Positions 34,439 to 46,935 of a DNA stretch of 64,000 nucleotides are shown here, piece by piece. The first letter of the stretch is position 1; every line of letters begins with the position of its first letter. The stretch is taken from NCBI GenBank assembly GCA_951812645.1, contig CATOSM010000001.1:1715560-1779559 (forward strand), read 5' to 3'. Origin of the DNA: an uncultured Candidatus Nitrosopumilus sp. GTDB taxonomy: Archaea > Thermoproteota > Nitrososphaeria > Nitrososphaerales > Nitrosopumilaceae. Below the pieces are notes generated by a model, which saw only the letters and a program-made list of their open reading frames with translations, made no database searches and was not told the DNA's origin. The position numbers and the translations under genes are program-made.

Positions 34439-37400
34439 GTCAAAATGACATTTCTATTACAATAAAGATTGAAACGAACAACTCGGTTGCCTCACTGAGA
34501 TAAGCATCTGTCATGTCAAAATGACATTTCTATTACAATAAAGATTGAAACCTGTCAATCTCCTTCAGTATCGTCCTCATGTTTTCAGGTCAAAATGACA
34601 TTTCTATTACAATAAAGATTGAAACCCATCCCAACGATTTCCAGTTTGGGAATTTCTTGGGTCAAAATGACATTTCTATTACAATAAAGATTGAAACGCT
34701 GGAGCAGGTTGATCTTTTCAAGAACGACTGGGCAGTGTCAAAATGACATTTCTATTACAATAAAGATTGAAACGTGTGTCCTGCACGCGTTTGCTGTCTC
34801 CTTCGTGCGGTCAAAATGACATTTCTATTACAATAAAGATTGAAACTCCCTGTTTCATATGTTCATGTAATGATACGTGCTGTCAAAATGACATTTCTAT
34901 TACAATAAAGATTGAAACTCCCACAAAAAATCATCAAGTACATCTGCCATCCCAAGTCAAAATGACATTTCTATTACAATAAAGATTGAAACTTATGAAC
35001 AAACACACAGAGTCGGAATATCAGATAGTCAAAATGACATTTCTATTACAATAAAGATTGAAACCCATGTCGACGCCGTTAAAACCAAATTCCTTGTCAG
35101 TCAAAATGACATTTCTATTACAATAAAGATTGAAACTGAGGGCCAGCGAAGGGTTGCCAATTACTATCAGAGTCAAAATGACATTTCTATTACAATAAAG
35201 ATTGAAACCAGACACCTGATGTATCTCCTCTATTCTTTTCTGAGTCAAAATGACATTTCTATTACAATAAAGATTGAAACTAGCAGAAGATGAAAAATGA
35301 ACGTTCCCCGAAGATTGTCAAAATGACATTTCTATTACAATAAAGATTGAAACCCGTTGAGCAAAATTCTCCATTTTCCGTTTTCGGGTCAAAATGACAT
35401 TTCTATTACAATAAAGATTGAAACATGTATACTGGACTTTTAGCGGTAACATACGCGATGTCAAAATGACATTTCTATTACAATAAAGATTGAAACCCGT
35501 CCTTTTTCTTCCGGGACGCGTGTGGTGTATCGAGTCAAAATGACATTTCTATTACAATAAAGATTGAAACAGATGCCGGCGGCGCCCTGATACAACAATG
35601 ACGAAGTCAAAATGACATTTCTATTACAATAAAGATTGAAACTCGTAATACATGATTGACTCTGCACACCCGCCTTCGGGTCAAAATGACATTTCTATTA
35701 CAATAAAGATTGAAACTCTTGGTCAGTGTTGTCCCTGCTTTTACTGTGTGCGTCAAAATGACATTTCTATTACAATAAAGATTGAAACTCGATCTCCCGT
35801 AATATTACCTTCATGTTTTCGGAGTCAAAATGACATTTCTATTACAATAAAGATTGAAACGATGGGGACTCAAAAAAAGTGTCAGAGGGAGTTATGTTGG
35901 GTCAAAATGACATTTCTATTACAATAAAGATTGAAACGGAAAATATGAGAGCGATGCCCAGAGGGAATACATCGTCAAAATGACATTTCTATTACAATAA
36001 AGATTGAAACCTGCAGTATCCGTCGAAGACCTTTGAGCTAAAATAGAGTCAAAATGACATTTCTATTACAATAAAGATTGAAACATGATGACGTCGGACG
36101 TGTCGGCCTAGGGGTCGCGGTAGTCAAAATGACATTTCTATTACAATAAAGATTGAAACTTTGTGTCTTCCCGCGATACTTTATTTCGCGTCTAGTCAAA
36201 ATGACATTTCTATTACAATAAAGATTGAAACATGATCTCGTTGCAACTGTTATGTCATTCTCTTCTGTGGTCAAAATGACATTTCTATTACAATAAAGAT
36301 TGAAACCTATGTTCGTTTGTCTTCCACACTCGTGGCAGACGAGTCAAAATGACATTTCTATTACAATAAAGATTGAAACACGTACCTGCGTTTCATGATT
36401 CCAGCTCCGCAACGGCACGGTCAAAATGACATTTCTATTACAATAAAGATTGAAACTTTCAATTGCGTCATAAGCCGACCTTATCTTTTCCAGTCAAAAT
36501 GACATTTCTATTACAATAAAGATTGAAACATGGGTTAATGGAAAAAAAAGGTGGGGAAGACATAAGTCAAAATGACATTTCTATTACAATAAAGATTGAA
36601 ACGTTCTACTGGCTGTTTAACATCCGCAGAAGAAATAGTCAAAATGACATTTCTATTACAATAAAGATTGAAACACTTCAACTCTCAAGCTCTATACACA
36701 ATCCCGATAGGTCAAAATGACATTTCTATTACAATAAAGATTGAAACTGAAGTTGATATCATCTGCGAGCTTCTTATTCTGCGTCAAAATGACATTTCTA
36801 TTACAATAAAGATTGAAACGAGGTCCTGTCGCATCACCATGACGTAATCACGTAGTCAAAATGACATTTCTATTACAATAAAGATTGAAACATACTATCA
36901 TACTCACCCCAACTCCCTCTGACATGTCAAAATGACATTTCTATTACAATAAAGATTGAAACTGCCTTCCTCGAGATCGGTTGCATATATTCCGCTTGTC
37001 AAAATGACATTTCTATTACAATAAAGATTGAAACACAACAGGTGATTATCCCCGCCCATACGCGTATTATAGTCAAAATGACATTTCTATTACAATAAAG
37101 ATTGAAACTGAAAAAACACGATGGTAGTTTTAGTGCAGACTGTTTTTGGTCAAAATGACATTTCTATTACAATAAAGATTGAAACTTCGGTACCGATTTG
37201 ACTTATCAGCACAATTACAAAAAGTCAAAATGACATTTCTATTACAATAAAGATTGAAACCGCTGTATCTGCAGGTTGGCAATCGTCCTGTTGTCCGTCA
37301 AAATGACATTTCTATTACAATAAAGATTGAAACCGTGAGCACGCGGTACTGCACGTCTTCTGCTGTCTCTTTGTCAAAATGACATTTCTATTACAATAAA

Positions 37401-40034
37401 GATTGAAACATGTATGGCTTTTTCAGTGCCTGTTGGATTCCTTTGAGTCAAAATGACATTTCTATTACAATAAAGATTGAAACTTTTCGCGTCGTCATAG
37501 TCCTCGTTTCTTTTTGCCGTCAAAATGACATTTCTATTACAATAAAGATTGAAACTGTGTCATGTTATACTATGCGTTGTTACCCCATATAGTCAAAATG
37601 ACATTTCTATTACAATAAAGATTGAAACAATTCCGCAATCCGCGAATATCTGAGATTAAGAAAGTCAAAATGACATTTCTATTACAATAAAGATTGAAAC
37701 GGGGCCAGACCGGAAGGCCCATGTCGTGGCGCTGCTGGTCAAAATGACATTTCTATTACAATAAAGATTGAAACTGGGCATCGGATATGTGCGACGGGGG
37801 CTTCTATGAGTCAAAATGACATTTCTATTACAATAAAGATTGAAACTGATTTCCGTCTCCGCACCCGTTACGGATTTCGTCGTCAAAATGACATTTCTAT
37901 TACAATAAAGATTGAAACTACGTCTTTCCTGCTCGTTTGGTGTAGACACATATTGTCAAAATGACATTTCTATTACAATAAAGATTGAAACATGTTCCCA
38001 TTCTTCCATGCGTTTGCCACGTATGAGTCAAAATGACATTTCTATTACAATAAAGATTGAAACTGCCTCGTCCTCGGTCATCACGACCGCAGGTGCAAAG
38101 TCAAAATGACATTTCTATTACAATAAAGATTGAAACCGTTGTTCAAAAACTGAATCAGGAACACTATCAGCCCGGTCAAAATGACATTTCTATTACAATA
38201 AAGATTGAAACTCAAGACGTGTCATGATTATAGCATCCCAACCGGTGTCAAAATGACATTTCTATTACAATAAAGATTGAAACCCGCTGGACGCTGCAGG
38301 TCGACTTTGGTGTGAGCGGTCAAAATGACATTTCTATTACAATAAAGATTGAAACCGTTCGATGCAAATCGCCGTACTGGAACCGATCACGGTCAAAATG
38401 ACATTTCTATTACAATAAAGATTGAAACTTAATGTCCGGTCTGGCTGGATCATCGGAAACTAGTCAAAATGACATTTCTATTACAATAAAGATTGAAACA
38501 TCTCACGCCCCCGACATTCTCACGATGCATCCTGAGTCAAAATGACATTTCTATTACAATAAAGATTGAAACTCATGACGGAAATGCTATTATGTGTATC
38601 ATGATTAAGTCAAAATGACATTTCTATTACAATAAAGATTGAAACCAGAATCGGCTGATTCCTTGATTGTCTCCTTGTAGCGTCAAAATGACATTTCTAT
38701 TACAATAAAGATTGAAACTTCCAAGAATCGTCCTTGACGTCTCGAAAATCTTGGTAAGTCAAAATGACATTTCTATTACAATAAAGATTGAAACGAGAGA
38801 AATCTGCCCAAGGCAAAACTGCCTGCTGGCAAGGTCAAAATGACATTTCTATTACAATAAAGATTGAAACTTCCTTGCCAAATAACTTAGCCACGGCTCC
38901 GCCGATTGTCAAAATGACATTTCTATTACAATAAAGATTGAAACAACAGAGGATACAGCGCGACAGGGGCGATCTCTATTTGTCAAAATGACATTTCTAT
39001 TACAATAAAGATTGAAACTCGATGACGACACCCAAAAAATAAAAACAGACACGGTCAAAATGACATTTCTATTACAATAAAGATTGAAACCCGATTTCCC
39101 CCAACTTTAAAAATCCGAGGTCTTGGTCAAAATGACATTTCTATTACAATAAAGATTGAAACCAGAACGTTCTCGGACTGTACGTCGAGCTGTCCGACTT
39201 TCTCAGCATCGACCCGACGCAGAAGAACGGGTACGTGCTGATGGAGAGCGACATTGGCCGGTCAAAATGACATTTCTATTACAATAAAGATTGAAACCCG
39301 TTGACCGACAGATCGACGATCCCGAATTTCGGACCTGTCAAAATGACATTTCTATTACAATAAAGATTGAAACATCCCTCCGGGAAAGGCATCGTGCCCT
39401 GAATATAGGTCAAAATGACATTTCTATTACAATAAAGATTGAAACCCGCATATATCTCCGCGCCGTATCCGGTTCCTGCGTGGTTGTCAAAATGACATTT
39501 CTATTACAATAAAGATTGAAACTCGTGACACAGTCCCGTACGACCCGCTGTCTGTCACGTCAAAATGACATTTCTATTACAATAAAGATTGAAACAACCG
39601 TATTTTGAAAAAGTTAGGCGTCTGATATCTCGTCAAAATGACATTTCTATTACAATAAAGATTGAAACGCGCTGCTGCTGCTGCAGCAGCCTCCTCCCTC
39701 ACCAGTCAAAATGACATTTCTATTACAATAAAGATTGAAACCAACAGGCAGATACTTGCTGTCAACTTCCCTGCATTTGTCAAAATGACATTTCTATTAC
39801 AATAAAGATTGAAACCAGTGCATTCTTTTCCTTCTTGAGATCGTCATATATGAGTCAAAATGACATTTCTATTACAATAAAGATTGAAACGGTAATGTCA
39901 TATCTATCCAATCTCCATTGATGTTGTCAAAATGACATTTCTATTACAATAAAGATTGAAACGGTAATGTCATATCTATCCAATCTCCATTGATGTTGTC
40001 AAAATGACATTTCTATTACAATAAAGATTGAAAC
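34439..40034 (+). CRISPR. CRISPR array 1: 76 full 37-bp repeats, 75 spacers
   Basis: Repeat begins GTCAAAATGACATTTC and ends AATAAAGATTGAAAC; all copies inspected look identical. Spacers are mostly 34-39 bases. One spacer is 98 bases (39163-39260). The last two full spacers (39891-39925 and 39963-39997) are identical. A 77th repeat survives only as its first 8 bases at 40071-40078. Orientation is rightward from the leader by cas4, with handle ATTGAAAC. It is served by system 1 (cas1-cas2-cas4 next door). Reading frames through the array are by-products of the repeat. Confidence 0.98.
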
Positions 40035-40081
40035 CTGATCAGAATTCCAAGGTGTTAGCATCATGCGGATGTCAAAATCAG
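40035..40081. other. junction between array 1 and array 2
   Basis: A 36-base array-1 spacer (40035-40070), then the first 8 bases of the array-1 repeat (GTCAAAAT, 40071-40078), then CAG, then at 40082 a full array-2 repeat. No unrelated DNA separates the arrays. The break inside a repeat indicates a deletion or recombination that fused the trailer ends. Confidence 0.85.
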
Positions 40082-43000
40082 ATTTCAATCCTACAATAGT
40101 TCGATTCAAACTCGCGTAAGATTCGACGGTTGCATAGAGTCGCACATACCATTTCAATCCTACAATAGTTCGATTCAAACCTGGTACTGCGTAATCGGAA
40201 AGGAGGTATGAGTTGCGGTATTTCAATCCTACAATAGTTCGATTCAAACTCGGAAGAAATCAGTCTAGGAAATACTGGGGCTGTAATTTCAATCCTACAA
40301 TAGTTCGATTCAAACTTTCGCACTGAAACTCCTTAACCTCTTAATCAGCGATATTTCAATCCTACAATAGTTCGATTCAAACCGGTTCTGCTCGTATCGT
40401 GCATATCCGGCCCATTGAATTTCAATCCTACAATAGTTCGATTCAAACATCGACCCCTCGGCAGGTCGACATCGAGTGTGATGTATTTCAATCCTACAAT
40501 AGTTCGATTCAAACTTATTACGGTTTTGGCCCGCACAGTGAAATAATAGATGCATACACGAATTTCAATCCTACAATAGTTCGATTCAAACTTCATTGCT
40601 GCATTTATCCGGCATTCCGGGTATCTATTTCAATCCTACAATAGTTCGATTCAAACCCGTGATGACGGCATGGTTGAGATAGACCGCTCCGATTTCAATC
40701 CTACAATAGTTCGATTCAAACGAGACTGGAATCGGATTCTATTCTCACAATCACGCATTTCAATCCTACAATAGTTCGATTCAAACGTCCGTCTGTTTTT
40801 TGTGTCGTTTGTTACGGAAAATATTTCAATCCTACAATAGTTCGATTCAAACCGTATGATATCGTCGTCGTTGCCCTCACGGTGCGGAATTTCAATCCTA
40901 CAATAGTTCGATTCAAACACGGACGCGGACCTTTCAGATTCTGACCTGAGAAACGATTTCAATCCTACAATAGTTCGATTCAAACCTTGCCATGTCGTCT
41001 GCCGATGACGATGCGCTTCTAAAATTTCAATCCTACAATAGTTCGATTCAAACTAATCACTTTTTAGGGGGTATATAAGTGTCAGTTTATTGATTTCAAT
41101 CCTACAATAGTTCGATTCAAACGTACCACGACGGATCCGGCGTGGCCGAAGACGTCATATTTCAATCCTACAATAGTTCGATTCAAACCTAGGAACGGGC
41201 TGCGTATCTCCGTTGGCTTTCCTATTTCAATCCTACAATAGTTCGATTCAAACCACTGATTGTACAGGCATCCGGGAGGACGTGCTTGCATTTCAATCCT
41301 ACAATAGTTCGATTCAAACCGCTCAACCGCTCGTCCTATTCGGGCCTGACGTTTCATTTCAATCCTACAATAGTTCGATTCAAACATCCAAAAGCTGAAG
41401 AGATGATCAGAAAGGGACAGAATTTCAATCCTACAATAGTTCGATTCAAACATGGCAGACCTCCGACGTCGCAAGCGACGACGGGACAAATTTCAATCCT
41501 ACAATAGTTCGATTCAAACAAAACCAACGTACAGCGGGCAATCCAGGCGGATATTATTTCAATCCTACAATAGTTCGATTCAAACGTACATAGGGAAGTG
41601 AAGTCATACAAGTACATAATCATTTCAATCCTACAATAGTTCGATTCAAACTCGGTTTTTTCTTCGAGATACTCCACTATTCTAGACATATTTCAATCCT
41701 ACAATAGTTCGATTCAAACATGCTGCACTCGCCGCCGCACGTCTTTCTGTTCACAATTTCAATCCTACAATAGTTCGATTCAAACTCCAAAACAGGAATG
41801 TTTCCCTGTATCATGAAAAAATTTCAATCCTACAATAGTTCGATTCAAACCAATGACAGAGGACGCGACGGAATGGAATCTGACGGAATTTCAATCCTAC
41901 AATAGTTCGATTCAAACTATTGACGGATCCTGCTGCAACTTTCAAATGCTGCAATTTCAATCCTACAATAGTTCGATTCAAACACGGAAGACGTGGACGA
42001 CCTTGACGAGGGGGATGCGTATTTCAATCCTACAATAGTTCGATTCAAACATGCCAAGGTACTCGCGGGCAAACGGCTCGTACCACATTTCAATCCTACA
42101 ATAGTTCGATTCAAACTGTTCGGAATCGTCTCAATCGGCCTGATTGTGTTCCATTTCAATCCTACAATAGTTCGATTCAAACCGTTGCGACCGACACGCA
42201 GCTTTGGATAATAAACGAATTTCAATCCTACAATAGTTCGATTCAAACGTGCCGTCCTCCTTGCCTGCTCCGCCCTTTGCGTGTCGGCATTTCAATCCTA
42301 CAATAGTTCGATTCAAACTTTTCCTGATCATCCTCAGTTCGGATATCCTGTCAATTTCAATCCTACAATAGTTCGATTCAAACAAGGCGATCAGTCTATT
42401 ATCGCGATGCCGAGCTTGAGCGATTTCAATCCTACAATAGTTCGATTCAAACCACACTCACAACGTCTTCCATTCACATCCTCCTAATAATTTCAATCCT
42501 ACAATAGTTCGATTCAAACATGATGTAATGATCATTGCTGAGTCAATAGAGGCTCATTTCAATCCTACAATAGTTCGATTCAAACTGGGTCGTAATGTAT
42601 CGTGACGTACCTGACACCTTCATTTCAATCCTACAATAGTTCGATTCAAACTACCTAGAAGAAATGGGACGATACGCTGAGGAGAGAGATTTCAATCCTA
42701 CAATAGTTCGATTCAAACGTCAAGTATGCAGTTGCCGAGCCGGCGGGAGTTGAATTTCAATCCTACAATAGTTCGATTCAAACGAAGGCCGGGATAGTTT
42801 ATCAGGTTGTTCGTGAGCTATTTCAATCCTACAATAGTTCGATTCAAACAAACTGAAACTGAAGCACAAGTCCGACATCAACGCTATTTCAATCCTACAA
42901 TAGTTCGATTCAAACCGGCATACGTGCGATACGCGACGTACATGCTGACCGATTTCAATCCTACAATAGTTCGATTCAAACTTGTCAATCGCAAAGGCAG

Positions 43001-46000
43001 CACCATCGATAGACAGCTATTTCAATCCTACAATAGTTCGATTCAAACCGGCAGAACGTTCCTGTCGGGATCAACGAACACGTGAATTTCAATCCTACAA
43101 TAGTTCGATTCAAACCAGTACGTACCTGTAATATTCGCCCTTTTCAACTGCATTTCAATCCTACAATAGTTCGATTCAAACAATGCATGAAGAGGAAGCC
43201 TCTATCGAAGAACTTTATTTCAATCCTACAATAGTTCGATTCAAACGCGGGAGCTGCAAAGGCCACCAACAACTACATCGAATTTCAATCCTACAATAGT
43301 TCGATTCAAACGATCATAATGATCATTGGTTAGTCAGTAGAGCCATCATTTCAATCCTACAATAGTTCGATTCAAACTTGATCAGATATCATTGGATCTG
43401 GTCGATCCGAGGAATTTCAATCCTACAATAGTTCGATTCAAACGTCATTTAAGGTTCCCGGGTCGTCCCAACAGCCGAGATTTCAATCCTACAATAGTTC
43501 GATTCAAACGGAGGTAACGTCATGAGACACCTCATAGAGAGTTAATTTCAATCCTACAATAGTTCGATTCAAACCGGTCGATTTACCCCCCCCTTTCGGG
43601 CTGATAATGAATTTCAATCCTACAATAGTTCGATTCAAACTTCGCATACTGGCTTACGCTCACACCAAAGTCGACCATTTCAATCCTACAATAGTTCGAT
43701 TCAAACCGTCTATCTGGAGGTCGTGCGCGGGAAAAGGATAATCATTTCAATCCTACAATAGTTCGATTCAAACAGGCCCCCCGGATTCGGGAAACGGTAC
43801 CCCTGCTTCATTTCAATCCTACAATAGTTCGATTCAAACGTCTTCAATAACGTAAAAGGTCGTGGTGGCAAGTAATTTCAATCCTACAATAGTTCGATTC
43901 AAACCCGACGCCGACACCGACGCCGACACCAACTGATGAATTTCAATCCTACAATAGTTCGATTCAAACTGGCGGTACCCGCCACCATCGTCATAAACGA
44001 AAAAAATGATTTCAATCCTACAATAGTTCGATTCAAACGCAAGTGCAACTGCGGTCGATTTACCCCCCCCTTTATTTCAATCCTACAATAGTTCGATTCA
44101 AACCCTGCAGCCAACAGACCCGCAGGCAACATGGAACGACATTTCAATCCTACAATAGTTCGATTCAAACGTGCCGGGAGCTCCTGTCCGACACTACTGT
44201 AGTCACATTTCAATCCTACAATAGTTCGATTCAAACGTGACGCGGGATGAGGCACGCTCAATGCTGCGTGAGATTTCAATCCTACAATAGTTCGATTCAA
44301 ACTAGAAAATCGATAGGAAAAGACATCATGTTTGGGACACAATTTCAATCCTACAATAGTTCGATTCAAACCCTTGCTGCCGACCGAATCAAACGTAAAC
44401 GGATCGTAATTTCAATCCTACAATAGTTCGATTCAAACCAGATCCTGCGAGACGTCGGCGGCGGGAATCCCGATTTCAATCCTACAATAGTTCGATTCAA
44501 ACGATAGTCAACGACGACGGCGCGACGATGGAGATAACATTTCAATCCTACAATAGTTCGATTCAAACAGCGTTCCCGAGACGTCGTCTATGTCCCATAT
44601 CGTGATTTCAATCCTACAATAGTTCGATTCAAACCGTTATATGCACAGTGCGACGAAACAGAATGAGGAGATTTCAATCCTACAATAGTTCGATTCAAAC
44701 TATGGAGGATGAACTACCTGCTACGTCAGATGGAGAAGATTTCAATCCTACAATAGTTCGATTCAAACAATCCGACGTTGCAAGGCTTGTATCGTTTGAG
44801 CAAATTTCAATCCTACAATAGTTCGATTCAAACCATGCCGTCGGTGCGGAGATGATAGCCGTCGTATTATTTCAATCCTACAATAGTTCGATTCAAACCA
44901 AGCACAAAGCTGAGCGAGTGCGCCTTCTTGAGGATTTCAATCCTACAATAGTTCGATTCAAACGAGAGTGTCGAGGACGACGGCGGGACCCCCGTGGTAT
45001 TTCAATCCTACAATAGTTCGATTCAAACACGAGCACGTACCTGTAATATTCGCCCCGCTCAACTGCATTTCAATCCTACAATAGTTCGATTCAAACATTG
45101 CACGGTACGATATCTCCACGTCGCCGTTGTCGTATTTCAATCCTACAATAGTTCGATTCAAACGATTATCGAGGGCAAATATCATGCATATTTACGCAAT
45201 TTCAATCCTACAATAGTTCGATTCAAACCGTTGTTGTATTCCAGCGTGTCGCCGGGGTTGGGCATTTCAATCCTACAATAGTTCGATTCAAACAAGAACA
45301 CTAACAACGGTTCGGAGGCCTGGCTGATGTATTTCAATCCTACAATAGTTCGATTCAAACACCGTCCATGACGACCTTGAGTACTTGATAAGCTCCATTT
45401 CAATCCTACAATAGTTCGATTCAAACTCGATTCAAGCGGGACATGGCAGCAGGCAAAATAAATTTCAATCCTACAATAGTTCGATTCAAACGTGTAATAG
45501 CCGGGATGGTCGATATCGTTGAGCAATGCAATTTCAATCCTACAATAGTTCGATTCAAACACGAAATTCTCGTACAAAGAAACGATAAAGGAGAGTGATT
45601 TCAATCCTACAATAGTTCGATTCAAACATTATTGGACAGGGGCATAACCCGCGAAAGGTGCAATTTCAATCCTACAATAGTTCGATTCAAACAGGTCTTG
45701 ATCATGTTTTGCACGATCTGGTTGGTCGATTTCAATCCTACAATAGTTCGATTCAAACGAATTGCGGGGCAAGAACGTGACGTCCACGGACGTGAGATAA
45801 TTTCAATCCTACAATAGTTCGATTCAAACCAGATGCGAACCATGACACACCGCTTCAAGCCATCACGATTTCAATCCTACAATAGTTCGATTCAAACAGG
45901 TACGACCCGATTCAGGGGGAACGTTACGCTGAAAAATTTCAATCCTACAATAGTTCGATTCAAACCAGTCGATTTACCTGCCCCTTTTGGGCTAATTATG

Positions 46001-46295
46001 AATTTCAATCCTACAATAGTTCGATTCAAACATGCAGAGCTCGCGATGTATGCGGGAGCAGTCATCGATTTCAATCCTACAATAGTTCGATTCAAACTAC
46101 GAGGAGGACGTCAAGGAGATCCAGCGCTCCGCGATTTCAATCCTACAATAGTTCGATTCAAACTCCTCGAGCAGGATCATCGTCGAGAGGCCGATCTTTA
46201 TTTCAATCCTACAATAGTTCGATTCAAACCCCGATGCGGCCAGTTCACACGGAAAAACCATTTTTATTTCAATCCTACAATAGTTCGATTCAAAC
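40082..46295 (-). CRISPR. CRISPR array 2: 94 repeats of 30 bp, 93 spacers
   Basis: On the + strand the repeat begins ATTTCAATCCTACAATAG and ends TTCGATTCAAAC; all copies inspected look identical. On the minus strand it ends TAGGATTGAAAT, the usual archaeal type I-B handle side, so the array is read leftwards from a leader at 46296-46443 beside the system-2 cas4. Spacers are about 34-38 bases and many are rich in G+C compared with the host DNA. Several spacers are overlapping or diverged versions of one another (see findings). Total about 6.2 kb. Confidence 0.98.
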
Positions 46296-46443
46296 CCCGC
46301 AAAATCCATGCGTAAAAAGAATCTAAATGACTGGTTTTATTTGTCTATCTATGATGGTGTATTTTATATATAATACAAGAAAAGAAATCACAAAGCAACT
46401 AATACATAACTTATTAAATTCTAACTCTTAAAAATTTTTATAC
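46296..46443. promoter_or_regulatory. divergent leader of array 2 and promoter of the system-2 cas operon
   Basis: 148 AT-rich bases. For the operon, a TATA-like aacttattaaattc at 46409-46422 lies 22-35 bases before ATG 46444, as in leaderless archaeal mRNAs. On the minus strand a TATA-like stretch at about 46363-46374 would start array transcription about 45 bases before the first repeat. Confidence 0.6.
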
Positions 46444-46935
46444 ATGAGAGAGCAATTAAACATTACAGGAACTCAGTTAAATTACTATTTTATTTGCAAA
46501 CGAAAACTTTGGTTATATTGCCATGACATTACCTTTGAGGCAAGCTCTGATCTGGTAAAGATTGGTAAGCTAATTCATAAAGAATCTTTTAAGAGAAATA
46601 AAAAAGAGATAAGGATAGGAAATATTTCAATCGATCATATTAAAGATGGGGTTATTCATGAGGTAAAAAAATCAGACAAGATTCATGAGGCGCATCAGTA
46701 CCAGCTACTGTACTATATCTATTATCTGAAGAGATTGGGTATCACTACAACTGGACTCCTTGATTACCCAAAACTAAAAAAGTCAGTCAAGGTAGTTCTT
46801 ACGCCACAAAAACAAGAGTTTTTAGAACATACCATTAAAAGCATACAGACATTGACATCTGCTGAAAAACCACAAAAACCAGAATATACGCCAATATGTG
46901 ACAAGTGCGCATATGCTGAATATTGCTGGTCATGA
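46444..46935 (+). CDS. cas4: Cas4 nuclease (system 2)
   Basis: 163 residues, a short Cas4. N-terminal NYYFICKRKLWLYCHD, then the RecB-like core SIDHIKDGVIHEVKKSDK (D...ExK), and the C-terminal iron-sulphur cysteines CDKCAYAEYC. First gene of the rightward operon; overlaps cas1 by 4 bases. Confidence 0.94.
   Translation: MREQLNITGTQLNYYFICKRKLWLYCHDITFEASSDLVKIGKLIHKESFKRNKKEIRIGNISIDHIKDGVIHEVKKSDKIHEAHQYQLLYYIYYLKRLGITTTGLLDYPKLKKSVKVVLTPQKQEFLEHTIKSIQTLTSAEKPQKPEYTPICDKCAYAEYCWS

Noticed and set aside
34767-46315. Many open frames of 60-160 codons inside both CRISPR arrays, with repeated peptides such as LNRTIVGLK or QNDISITIKIET
   Set aside because: They are translations of the CRISPR repeats and end or start at spacers; no gene is present.
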